A DNA stretch of 64,000 bases, from assembly GCA_017618015.1 (NCBI GenBank), contig JAFZVC010000027.1:1-64000 (forward strand). The letters run 5' to 3'. The notes beneath the pieces are model-generated. The model did no database searches. It saw nothing but the letters and a program-made list of their open reading frames with translations, and had not been told where the DNA came from. This DNA comes from Spirochaetaceae bacterium (GTDB lineage Bacteria; Spirochaetota; Spirochaetia; Treponematales; Treponemataceae). The stretch's first letter is position 1, and each line of letters starts with the position of its first letter. Positions 18,071-26,332 of the stretch are shown piece by piece. The position numbers and the translations under genes are program-made.

Positions 18071-19888
18071 TTATTTAGCAAGTTCTTCCAGTTCTTTTCT
18101 AACGATTTCTGCAACCTTTTCAGCAACTTCGCTTGCAGGTACAAGTGTCGGCTCGGCTTCTTTACGCAGCTTAAGCTCTACGTTCGGCAAGTTCTTTTCG
18201 CCAACGACTACTCTTACTGGGAATCCGATAAGGTCTGCATCCTTGAATTTTACGCCAGGACGCTCGTTTCTGTCGTCAAGAATTACTTCAATTCCTTTTG
18301 CCGTAAGCTCTTCGTAAATCTTGTCGGCATTCTCTTTCATCGAGCCTTCGTACTTAACAGGAACAACCGCAACCTGATACGGAGCTGTACTCATTGTCCA
18401 GCAGATACCGTCTTTGTCGTGGTGCTCTTCGATAATCGAAGCAAGCGTCCTGTCTACACCGATACCGTAGCAACCCATAATTGGTGTCTGGAGCTTACCG
18501 TTCTCATCAAGATACGTCACGTTCATAGACTTTGTGTATTTGTCGCCAAGCTTGAAGATATGTCCAAGCTCATTTCCTTTCTTGGAGTAGAACTCCGCAC
18601 CGCAATCCAGGCATTTGTCGCCAGGAACAACCGTGCGTACATCCGTAACCATAAATGGAGTAAAGTCTCTGCCAGGCTCAACATGGACAAAGTGAACGTC
18701 TTTCTTAAGGCCGCCTGTTACAGAGTCGTGCATTGTCATAACAGACTTGTCTGCAATTACAGGAGCTTTTACCATTTTTACAGGGCCGGCAAATCCAACT
18801 GGCGCATCAGTAATGCGGACAACATCCTCGTCTGCGGCAAGCTCAACGCCGCTCGCTTTAAGTGCAGCCGCAAGCTTTGCTTCGTTAACATCCAAATCGC
18901 CACGAATACAAACGGCGACAAATGCCTCTGGATAATAAAAGCTGCCCGACTCTGTTTTTTCTTTTTTAAGGTTTTTGCAGCACTCAACAGATGACAAATC
19001 GAATGCGCAGTTTTCAACTTTGTAGATAAGCGTCTTTATAAAAGCTTGCGGCGTTGTGTTAAGGAACTTCGCAAGATCATCTATCGTCTTAACATCCGGA
19101 GTCGGAATTTCTTCAACTGCAAGCGTTGTTGGCTTCTGCGGATTTCCATCTTTATCAAGCGCAACATCGTCTTTGCAAGAAGCTTTTTCAACGTTCGCTG
19201 CATAACCGCACTTCGGGCAAAGAATCAAAGTATCATCACCGACTTCGCTTTCAACCATAAACTCTTCGGAGCCGGAACCGCCCATCGCGCCCGTATCCGC
19301 TTTTACAGAGATTGTCGAAAGTCCCATCCGTTTGAATATCTTTCTATACGCTTCGGCACACTTTTCGTAAGACGCATCAAGAGAAGCCTGGTCTGCATCG
19401 AACGAATATGCGTCCATCATTGTGAACTCACGGCCGCGCATAACGCCATAACGCGGGCGAATCTCATCGCGGTATTTTGTGTTTATCTGATAAGCGATTA
19501 TAGGAAGCTGCTTGTAGCTTGTAAGACCATCGCGAATAAGAGCTGTGAACGCCTCTTCTGCTGTCGGGCTTACGACCATATCCTGACCGCCCCTTGTGAC
19601 AGGTTTAAGCATTTCCTCGCCCATTGTGTTCCAACGGCCACTCTCTTTCCAAATATCGCCCGGAACAATAACTGTTGGCTTCATTTCAAGAAGACCTGCT
19701 TTATCAAGCTCTTCCCTGATTATATTCTCGACTTTTCTGAACGCTTTAAGTCCCAACGGCATGTATGAATATAAGCCGTTTCCAAGCTTACGGATTAATC
19801 CCGCGCGCATCATGAGCTGATGGCTTGCAATTACTGCATCTGACGGAGAATCTCTCAATGTAGATATTAATGTTTGTGACGCTTTCAT
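18071..19888 (-). CDS. proS: Prolyl-tRNA synthetase, bacterial (ProS1) type with editing domain
   Basis: 605 residues. Class II motifs are present: MRAGLIRKLGNGLYSYMPLG and EEAFTALIRD in the N-terminal half, RPRYGVMRGREFTMMDAYSF (motif 2 region), and GCYGIGVDRTLASIIEEHH (motif 3 region). The insertion between motifs 2 and 3 (residues ~230-400) carries the YbaK-like editing domain, so this is the long bacterial form that clears Ala-tRNAPro. A zinc-like CPKCGYAANVEKASC cluster (~225) is visible. It is transcribed from its own promoter (19897-19925) just downstream of the dnaA operon on the same strand. Confidence 0.96.
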   Translation of the reverse strand: MKASQTLISTLRDSPSDAVIASHQLMMRAGLIRKLGNGLYSYMPLGLKAFRKVENIIREELDKAGLLEMKPTVIVPGDIWKESGRWNTMGEEMLKPVTRGGQDMVVSPTAEEAFTALIRDGLTSYKQLPIIAYQINTKYRDEIRPRYGVMRGREFTMMDAYSFDADQASLDASYEKCAEAYRKIFKRMGLSTISVKADTGAMGGSGSEEFMVESEVGDDTLILCPKCGYAANVEKASCKDDVALDKDGNPQKPTTLAVEEIPTPDVKTIDDLAKFLNTTPQAFIKTLIYKVENCAFDLSSVECCKNLKKEKTESGSFYYPEAFVAVCIRGDLDVNEAKLAAALKASGVELAADEDVVRITDAPVGFAGPVKMVKAPVIADKSVMTMHDSVTGGLKKDVHFVHVEPGRDFTPFMVTDVRTVVPGDKCLDCGAEFYSKKGNELGHIFKLGDKYTKSMNVTYLDENGKLQTPIMGCYGIGVDRTLASIIEEHHDKDGICWTMSTAPYQVAVVPVKYEGSMKENADKIYEELTAKGIEVILDDRNERPGVKFKDADLIGFPVRVVVGEKNLPNVELKLRKEAEPTLVPASEVAEKVAEIVRKELEELAK

Positions 19889-19896
19889 AGGCAGAA

Positions 19897-19925
19897 ATTG
19901 TAATAAAAAGGGTTGCTTTTATCAA
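19897..19925 (-). promoter_or_regulatory. Promoter of proS (near-leaderless)
   Basis: TTGATA (19920-19925), 17 bp, TACAAT (19897-19902), eight bases, ATG 19888. No ribosome site precedes the ATG. Confidence 0.55.
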
Positions 19926-19946
19926 TAGAGCATTCAATAAGGAAGA

Positions 19947-20444
19947 TTACTTAAAAAAGCCTTCGAACATTTTTTTTATGTTTTCTGGAATCTCTTTTGT
20001 CTGCTCTATGACTTCTTCCGTGAAATTTCCTGTTCTTTTTTCTATTGCTTTATCAAGTTCTTCAGATGTGATATCCCTCAATCCTTCAGATACTTCTTTT
20101 TTTTGTTTTCCAATAAAAAAAGAAACGTTTTGTATTTTCAGTTCAGGATACTTTTTTTTAAGTTCTTTTAATATGAAATCCTTATAGAATTGAAATAACT
20201 GAATTCGTGTAGGATGATCTGTTTCCACAAATAACGTACCATTTTTGAATTCAATTATTTTACTATGATCTGCTAGCTGACTACCGATATCAACTCTTTT
20301 TGTATCTTGTTGTCTATTATTATTTATTTGATTAAGTATTCCACGCCAAGATGATACAACTTGCGCAACATTCTTATTTGTGTCAGAAATATTTTCAAAA
20401 TATTGATTTACTAATTCTTTAGCACTACTAAAAGAATCATTCAT
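19947..20444 (-). CDS. DUF721 (DciA-like) protein of the dnaA operon
   Basis: 165 residues. The N-terminal ~100 residues have the DUF721 pattern: VVSSWRGIL near residue 30, ADHSKIIEFKNGTLFVETDHP and IQLFQFYKDFILKELKKKYP. DUF721 proteins (DciA) load the replicative helicase in bacteria that lack DnaC/DnaI; T. pallidum has a homologue at the same place (TP0004). The C-terminal ~65 residues are charged and not part of the domain. It overlaps recF by eight bases, so the two are translated together. Confidence 0.8.
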   Translation of the reverse strand: MNDSFSSAKELVNQYFENISDTNKNVAQVVSSWRGILNQINNNRQQDTKRVDIGSQLADHSKIIEFKNGTLFVETDHPTRIQLFQFYKDFILKELKKKYPELKIQNVSFFIGKQKKEVSEGLRDITSEELDKAIEKRTGNFTEEVIEQTKEIPENIKKMFEGFFK

Positions 20445-21528
20445 ACCATTTACCCTTATCTATTTTTAATACTTTTGTTGTATTACGCATATACCTTTCA
20501 TATGGTTCTCCTGGCAAAAAAGTACAAAACATTTGATCATATTCTGGTAAAAGCGATATTATTTTTTCTCGTTTATCTGGATCTAACTCAAGAAAAACAT
20601 CATCCATCAAAAGGACAGGTTTTTTTTCTGTTATTTCTGTGTAATATGAAGCTTGCGCTACCCTAAGAATTAAGGCAGAAAGTCTCCTTTGTCCTGTTGA
20701 AGCTGTTGGAATAAAAGGCTGCTTATTTCTTACGAACTTTATTCTGTCTCTGTGAGGTCCATACACAGTTGTATTCATTACTCTATCTGTTTCGTATTTT
20801 TGAATCATAAATTCTGATATTTCACTTTCTTCATTACTTTTCCATGAAGGATCATAAAAAATAGATACATTATCTATTCCAGTAACTTCATAATATATCT
20901 GTCCAAAAATCCTGTTGAACTGACTAATTGCAAATCGACGTTTCTTTTGAATCGTTAATCCTTCTGCTATTAATGATTGATTATAAAGTTCAATCATTTC
21001 GCGATTGTTTTCTTTTTTCAGATTTTGCTCTTTAAGAAGGGAATTTCTACATTTTAATATGTGACGATATCTTCTAAGAGTATCTAAATACTTTTCATCA
21101 TACATTGAAAGCGATTGATCTATAAAAAAACGTCTGCGTTCTGGTTCACCGACAGCAAAATCTAAATCGTCATGACAAAATAAAACACAAGGAATTGTAT
21201 TTAAAAGTTCTTTTCTATCTTTAATTTTTTTATTGTTCTTTTCTATTGTTTTTTTAGAGTCAGAATAAGTGACTTTAATAATATCTGTTTTCTCGCTGTT
21301 TTCTTTAAAAAAACCTTTTACTGAATATGAATCAAATCCTTCTTTTATAATCTCATTTTCATTTCTCGTCCTGAATGATGAGGCATAAGAAGACATATAT
21401 ATAGCTTCAAGAATATTACTTTTCCCTTGACCATTTTCACCAACAAAATAAACCTCCTTACCAAGGAGGTTTATTGTATCAAAATCAAGATTCCTGAAGT
21501 TTACTACGGATAGAGATAAAAACGGCAA
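20437..21528 (-). CDS. recF: DNA replication and repair protein RecF
   Basis: 363 residues, the normal size. Walker A is FVGENGQGKSNILEAIY (~residue 30), the ABC signature is in TASTGQRRLSALILR (~275), and Walker B is PVLLMDDVFLELD (~305). The N-terminus LSVVNFRNLDFDTINL is typical. RecF acts with RecO and RecR to load RecA at gaps and stalled forks. It begins 8 bp after dnaN and overlaps the DUF721 gene. Confidence 0.96.
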   Translation of the reverse strand: MPFLSLSVVNFRNLDFDTINLLGKEVYFVGENGQGKSNILEAIYMSSYASSFRTRNENEIIKEGFDSYSVKGFFKENSEKTDIIKVTYSDSKKTIEKNNKKIKDRKELLNTIPCVLFCHDDLDFAVGEPERRRFFIDQSLSMYDEKYLDTLRRYRHILKCRNSLLKEQNLKKENNREMIELYNQSLIAEGLTIQKKRRFAISQFNRIFGQIYYEVTGIDNVSIFYDPSWKSNEESEISEFMIQKYETDRVMNTTVYGPHRDRIKFVRNKQPFIPTASTGQRRLSALILRVAQASYYTEITEKKPVLLMDDVFLELDPDKREKIISLLPEYDQMFCTFLPGEPYERYMRNTTKVLKIDKGKWYE

Positions 21529-21536
21529 CCGATTAT

Positions 21537-22640
21537 TTACTCCATCTGCATTGGCATTATTATGTGGAAGTAATCAGAAGCTGGTTCTGGTCTCATCGTT
21601 ATAGCTCTCATTTTTTCTGTGAACTCAAAGCATACTTTATCGCTTTCCGTCACTTTTAATGGTTCGTCGATATAAACGTAATTAAGAGCTATATTAACTT
21701 CTTCACCATCATATCTACACGGAATTTCTTCTTTTGCTATACCAAGCTCTGATTCCTGTGAGCTAATAACAAGAACACCAGGCTTAACTTCAAAATAAAT
21801 ACGCTGTGATTTTTTATCAATAAGAAGACCAACTCTATGAAGAGCTTCCTGAATATCTTTTTTGTCAACTGTAAAATAGAATGACTGTTTTTCTGGAATA
21901 ACTCTCATATAGTTAGGGAACTGTCCATCAATAAGAACTGATGTAAATTGATAGTTTCCGAATTTGATAAAAATAACTTTGTCTACTATTGCTATAGAAA
22001 TGAAGCCTTCTGAAGGAGCCCTTTTAAGAATGATATTCAAAATCTTCGGAGGTACAATAGCAGATGAAAAATCACTAATTCCCTGACAAAGTGGTTTTGA
22101 AGAGAAAGCAAGTCTTCTTCCATCTGTTGCTACAAGATTAAGATTGTCATCTTTTTTCTCGAAATAAACACCGTTCATAAAGAAACGTGTTTCATCGTCA
22201 GAAACAGCAAAAATTGTCTGAGTAATCATATTTTTGAATTCTTTTATCGGGATTTCAAAATATGGAACATTTTCTGCTGAAGCAAATTCTGGGAATTTAT
22301 CACTTGCCATGCTCTTTAATTTGAACTGAACTTTCTTTGTGATTGGTTTAATAACAACATTAGAATCTTTTTGATTGAACTCAATATCACCAGAAGGAAT
22401 AGAGTTAAGAATACTTATGAACTTATCACAGAAAATCGTTGTTGTTCCTTCTTCTTCAATATCTACTGGAAGTTTTGTTTCAAAATTTACTTTTATATCT
22501 GTTGCTTTTATTGTAAGTGTATCATTTTCTGCAGTAAAAAGAACATTTGAAAGAATTGAAAGAGTGTTCTTTGTAGAGATTATTTCCTGTGCAATTCCAA
22601 TTTCTTTAAGCATTGCATCACGATCAAAAGTGAATTTCAT
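21537..22640 (-). CDS. dnaN: DNA polymerase III beta sliding clamp
   Basis: 367 residues from ATG 22640, which has AGGAG five to ten bases upstream; the longer frame to 22691 lacks support. The three-domain clamp pattern is clear: MKFTFDRDAMLKEIGIAQEI, LVATDGRRLAFS (~residue 165), and the C-terminal MPMQ(M)-type ending that lies near the partner-binding pocket. The ring encircles DNA and tethers polymerase III. It lies 252 bp downstream of dnaA, separated by the candidate origin. Confidence 0.97.
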   Translation of the reverse strand: MKFTFDRDAMLKEIGIAQEIISTKNTLSILSNVLFTAENDTLTIKATDIKVNFETKLPVDIEEEGTTTIFCDKFISILNSIPSGDIEFNQKDSNVVIKPITKKVQFKLKSMASDKFPEFASAENVPYFEIPIKEFKNMITQTIFAVSDDETRFFMNGVYFEKKDDNLNLVATDGRRLAFSSKPLCQGISDFSSAIVPPKILNIILKRAPSEGFISIAIVDKVIFIKFGNYQFTSVLIDGQFPNYMRVIPEKQSFYFTVDKKDIQEALHRVGLLIDKKSQRIYFEVKPGVLVISSQESELGIAKEEIPCRYDGEEVNIALNYVYIDEPLKVTESDKVCFEFTEKMRAITMRPEPASDYFHIIMPMQME

Positions 22641-22892
22641 GAGTATCTCCTTTTTATGCATATTCAAATCTGTAAGAGATTCATAATGCATTATAATAAT
22701 CTATATATTTAAAAAACAATAATAATAATAAGATCTGTTAATATCTTAATAACTATTGTAATTTATAATAATATAAAAAAATGCGTAATTAATAAACTGA
22801 TGTGTTTCATGTTTTAAGTATTCACATATACACAGAAAGCTAAAATACGCACAATTAGTTCACACTATTTTAACATACTTTGCACAGGATGT
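22641..22892. other. Candidate chromosomal replication origin (oriC) between dnaA and dnaN
   Basis: The gap is extremely AT rich, with an (AAT)n run and TTAATATCTTAATAAC near 22718-22758 that would unwind easily. Next to it, at 22818-22875, are several same-strand motifs close to the DnaA box TTATNCACA: GTATTCACA (22818-22826), ATATACACA (22826-22834), ATACGCACA (22845-22853), and a weaker TTTGCACAG near 22880. The layout (unwinding element plus box cluster beside dnaA) fits bacterial origins, but no box is a perfect match. dnaN's ribosome site is at the left end. GC skew could not be computed. Confidence 0.5.
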
Positions 22893-24296
22893 CTAAATAG
22901 ATTTTTTATAATCTTTGATATTTCGTATAAGAAGTTGAATCTTACTGTCAAATTTAGAATCAGCTTGAATAGATTCTTCAATTTTCTGACATGCATATAC
23001 AACAGTTGTATGATCTCTTTCGAATTCTGCTCCTATCTCTGTTGTTGAAAACTCTGTTATTTCTCTTGCTATATACATAGCTATTTGTCTTGGCAAAATA
23101 ACATTTTTAGTTCTTTTTTTACCTTTTATATCTGTTGAAGAAAGTCCGTATTCTTCTGCAATTACTTTAATAATTGTGTCTATGCTTAAATTTGCTTGTT
23201 TCGGTGAAGTGATGACATCACGTAAAAGCTGACCAGCAGTTTCAATTGAAATGTCTTTTTTGTTTATAAGCTCATTATAAGCGACTATTTTTACTATCGC
23301 TGCTTCAAGGTCACGAACATTTGAAGCGATGTTATGAGCTATATAATCTATAATTTCTGGTGAGAGAGATTTATGACTTTCTTCAAGCTTCTTTTCAATA
23401 ATAGCACGTCTCGTCTCATAATCCGGTGGCTGAAGGTCAACATTCAATCCTCGCTCAAAGCGAGAACGAAGTCTGTCAGAAAGATTTTTAAGTTCAGAAA
23501 CAGGACGGTCGCATGTAAATACAATTTGTTTGTTTGAATCATAAAGAGCATTGAATGTATGGAAAAGCTCTTCTTGTGTTCCATCTTTTTTCTGAAGGAA
23601 GTGAATATCATCAATAAGAAGAATATCTACAGAACGATATTTGTCTTTAAACTTTGATATAGCAGTCTGTCCTTGACCAAGAGCTTTTATAAACTCATTC
23701 GTAAAGTTTTCTGCAGTGATATATATGATTTTTGCGTTCGATTCTTTCCAAGCATAATTTCCAATTGCCTGCATAAGATGTGTTTTTCCAAGACCAACTC
23801 CGCCATAAAGCAAAACAGGGTTGTATGCTTTTCCTGGATTTTTTGCTACTGCAAGTGCAGCGTTATATGCAAAATTAGAGTTAACACCGTAAACAAAGTT
23901 ATCAAAGTTATATTTTTCAACAAGCTGCGGATGCTGTTTTTCTGATTTTTTAGAAGTAGAATCGGATGGAGTGATATTATCGCTCGTGATTTTTATGTTA
24001 TTATTATTTGTATTGTCATAAGAACTAAAGTCTTTAGGTTTAATTTCAAAATCTAAAGAAATTCTTTGTCCAGAAAGCTCGCAAATTTTATTTTGCAATT
24101 TGGCTGTATCACCACGGCGAGTAAGCTGATCTTTAAAAAATGTTGAAGGAACAGATATAACAACAGTTAAATCATGTGAACTAACATAATCTATTGCTTT
24201 AATCCACTGATTAAATTCATCCGTGCGATTTTGGTTCTCGTACTCTGAATAAAGGATGTTTACTGCTTCTTCCCAAAACACTTTAAAATCTGACAT
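22893..24296 (-). CDS. dnaA: Chromosomal replication initiator protein DnaA
   Basis: 467 residues from ATG 24296 (MSDFKVFWEEAVNIL). Domain I is followed by a short Ser/Asn-rich domain II, then the AAA+ core with Walker A GGVGLGKTHLMQAIGNY, Walker B ILLIDDIHFLQKK, the arginine-finger region RLRSRFERGL, and domain IV with the DNA-binding signature EFERDHTTVVYACQKI. A longer frame begins at TTG 24332, but that TTG is the -35 element of the promoter, so the shorter start is preferred. DnaA-ATP melts oriC. It heads dnaA-dnaN-recF-DUF721. Confidence 0.97.
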   Translation of the reverse strand: MSDFKVFWEEAVNILYSEYENQNRTDEFNQWIKAIDYVSSHDLTVVISVPSTFFKDQLTRRGDTAKLQNKICELSGQRISLDFEIKPKDFSSYDNTNNNNIKITSDNITPSDSTSKKSEKQHPQLVEKYNFDNFVYGVNSNFAYNAALAVAKNPGKAYNPVLLYGGVGLGKTHLMQAIGNYAWKESNAKIIYITAENFTNEFIKALGQGQTAISKFKDKYRSVDILLIDDIHFLQKKDGTQEELFHTFNALYDSNKQIVFTCDRPVSELKNLSDRLRSRFERGLNVDLQPPDYETRRAIIEKKLEESHKSLSPEIIDYIAHNIASNVRDLEAAIVKIVAYNELINKKDISIETAGQLLRDVITSPKQANLSIDTIIKVIAEEYGLSSTDIKGKKRTKNVILPRQIAMYIAREITEFSTTEIGAEFERDHTTVVYACQKIEESIQADSKFDSKIQLLIRNIKDYKKSI

Positions 24297-24302
24297 TCCA
24301 TA

Positions 24303-24332
24303 ATTATACTCTGCCTTTACTTTTTTTTTCAA
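24303..24332 (-). promoter_or_regulatory. dnaA promoter (leaderless layout)
   Basis: TTGAAA (24327-24332), 18 bp, TATAAT (24303-24308), six bases, ATG 24296. No Shine-Dalgarno sequence is present. The -35 lies inside the spacer of the divergent gyrB promoter. Confidence 0.65.
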
Positions 24333-24344
24333 TCCGTTTATACT
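24316..24344 (+). promoter_or_regulatory. gyrB promoter, overlapping the dnaA promoter
   Basis: TTTACT (24316-24321), 17 bp, TATACT (24339-24344), predicted start near 24351 and a leader of about 40 bases containing GAGGGG before the gyrB ATG. It shares bases with the dnaA promoter on the other strand. Confidence 0.5.
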
Positions 24345-24391
24345 CGCCTATAGCAATTTGCTAGTTGCCATATTCATATTGAGGGGTATGA

Positions 24392-26311
24392 ATGAGTGCC
24401 TCATATTCAGCCACAAATATTCAAGTTTTAAAAGGTCTGGAAGCTGTTCGTAAGCGTCCTGGTATGTATATCGGTTCTACTGGACCCGATGGACTGCATC
24501 ATCTTGTTTATGAAGTTGTAGACAACTCTATAGACGAAGCTATGCAAGGACAATGCGACAGTATTTTTGTCACGCTCGAAAAAGACGATATTGTACGCGT
24601 TGAAGATAACGGACGTGGTATTCCTGTTGATATTCACCCGACAGAAGGAATAAGTGCCTTGGAGCTTGTTCTTACAAGATTACATGCAGGCGGTAAATTT
24701 GATAAAGGCTCTTACAAAGTTTCTGGTGGTCTTCATGGCGTTGGTGTTTCTTGTGTAAACGCTCTTTCAGATTGGATGGAAGCAGTTGTTTGTCGTGAAG
24801 GTAAGAAATACGTACAGAAATATGAACGTGGAACACCGATTACACCCGTAACTGAAAGTGGTGCTACGGAAAAACGAGGAACAACAATCAGGTGGAAAGC
24901 CGATTCTTCAATATTCACAGAAACAACGGAATACAGCTTTGATGTCCTTTCAAACAGGCTTCGGGAACTTGCTTTCCTTAACAGCGGAATAACAATCGTT
25001 CTTCGTGATGAAAGACTTGAAACACCTAAAGAATCTGTATTCAAGTTTGAAGGCGGTATAAATCATTTTGTAAAATATATTGATGAAAAGAAGAATGTCG
25101 TTCCGGAAGAACCTGTTCATATTTATGGAGAGAAAGACGACATAATCACAGAAATTTCGCTTCATTATAATGACGGATATTCAGAAAACATTCTTTCTTT
25201 TGTTAACGACATCAACACAAAAGAGGGTGGTTCACATCTTGAAGGATTTAAAATAGCTCTAACAAGAGTTATGAATGACTTTTTGGAAAAGTATCCTAAG
25301 ATTCAGAAGCGCCTTGATAAAGAAGAAAAGCTTACCGGTGAGGATGTCCGTTCCGGACTTACGGCTGTTATTTCTATGAAAGTTCCAGAGCCGCAATTCG
25401 AGGGACAGACAAAAACAAAGCTTGGAAACACAGAAGTCCGAACAATCGTTGATTCTCTTGTAAAAGAAAAATTAACAATCTATTTTGAGCAAAACCCAAA
25501 GATTATTGAAATAATTCTTGATAAATGCGTCAGTGAAGCTTCCGCTCGAATTGCGGCGAAAAAAGCCAAAGACGCTTCAAGAAAGAAATCGCTTTCAGAC
25601 AGCTTTGGTTTGCCGGAAAAACTTTCCGACTGCTCATTAAAAGATCCAGCCCAGTGCGAAGTTTATATCGTTGAGGGAGACTCTGCAGGCGGTTCAGCGA
25701 AAAAAGGACGCGATCCAAAAACACAGGCGATTCTTCCTCTTTGGGGAAAAATGCTTAACGTTGAGAAAGTTCGTCCAGAAAAAGTTGTAAACAACGATAA
25801 GCTTGAGCCAGTTATTGCAACACTTGGTACGGGATTTGGCAAAGATTTCAACATCGAAAAACTTCGCTACCACAAGATTATTATTATGGCAGATGCTGAT
25901 GTCGACGGTTCGCACATCCGCACTTTGCTTTTGACATTCTTTTTCCGTTATATGCCGGAAGTTATCGAACGCGGATACGTATACCTCGCTATGCCGCCTT
26001 TGTTCCGCGTACAACTTGGTAAAAAAGAACCCGTTTACTGCTATTCTGATGCTGAACGTGATGCTGCTTTGGAAGCTCTTGGCGACCAGCGTGGCAAAGC
26101 TGAAGTTCAGCGTTACAAAGGTCTTGGTGAAATGGACGGTAAGCAGCTTTGGGAAACAACAATGGATCCGACTCACAGAAAGATGCGTGTTGTAACAATT
26201 CCAGATGCAATAGCTGCTGATAAAATATTCACTGTTTGTATGGGCGAGGATGTTGAGCCGCGCCGTCAGTTTATAGAAGAAAACTCCAGCTACGCTAACC
26301 TGGATTTTTAA
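24392..26311 (+). CDS. gyrB: DNA gyrase subunit B
   Basis: 639 residues. The GHKL ATPase motifs are EVVDNSIDEAMQG, VEDNGRGIPVDIHP and GGLHGVGVSCVNALS; the TOPRIM domain has IVEGDSAGGSAKKGRD and MADADVDGSHIRTLLLTFFFR; the C-terminus has QRYKGLGEMD. This length and the PLWGKMLNVEK segment fit GyrB. ATG 24392 follows GAGGGG. It pairs with GyrA encoded 21 bp downstream to introduce negative supercoils; being beside oriC helps coordinate supercoiling with initiation. Confidence 0.97.
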   Translation: MSASYSATNIQVLKGLEAVRKRPGMYIGSTGPDGLHHLVYEVVDNSIDEAMQGQCDSIFVTLEKDDIVRVEDNGRGIPVDIHPTEGISALELVLTRLHAGGKFDKGSYKVSGGLHGVGVSCVNALSDWMEAVVCREGKKYVQKYERGTPITPVTESGATEKRGTTIRWKADSSIFTETTEYSFDVLSNRLRELAFLNSGITIVLRDERLETPKESVFKFEGGINHFVKYIDEKKNVVPEEPVHIYGEKDDIITEISLHYNDGYSENILSFVNDINTKEGGSHLEGFKIALTRVMNDFLEKYPKIQKRLDKEEKLTGEDVRSGLTAVISMKVPEPQFEGQTKTKLGNTEVRTIVDSLVKEKLTIYFEQNPKIIEIILDKCVSEASARIAAKKAKDASRKKSLSDSFGLPEKLSDCSLKDPAQCEVYIVEGDSAGGSAKKGRDPKTQAILPLWGKMLNVEKVRPEKVVNNDKLEPVIATLGTGFGKDFNIEKLRYHKIIIMADADVDGSHIRTLLLTFFFRYMPEVIERGYVYLAMPPLFRVQLGKKEPVYCYSDAERDAALEALGDQRGKAEVQRYKGLGEMDGKQLWETTMDPTHRKMRVVTIPDAIAADKIFTVCMGEDVEPRRQFIEENSSYANLDF

Positions 26312-26332
26312 TCGTGACGATACGAGGAAATG

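Noticed and set aside
24297-24332. Longer dnaA from TTG 24332
   Set aside because: The TTG is part of the -35 element and the -10 lies inside the extension; the product from 24296 begins where DnaA homologues begin.
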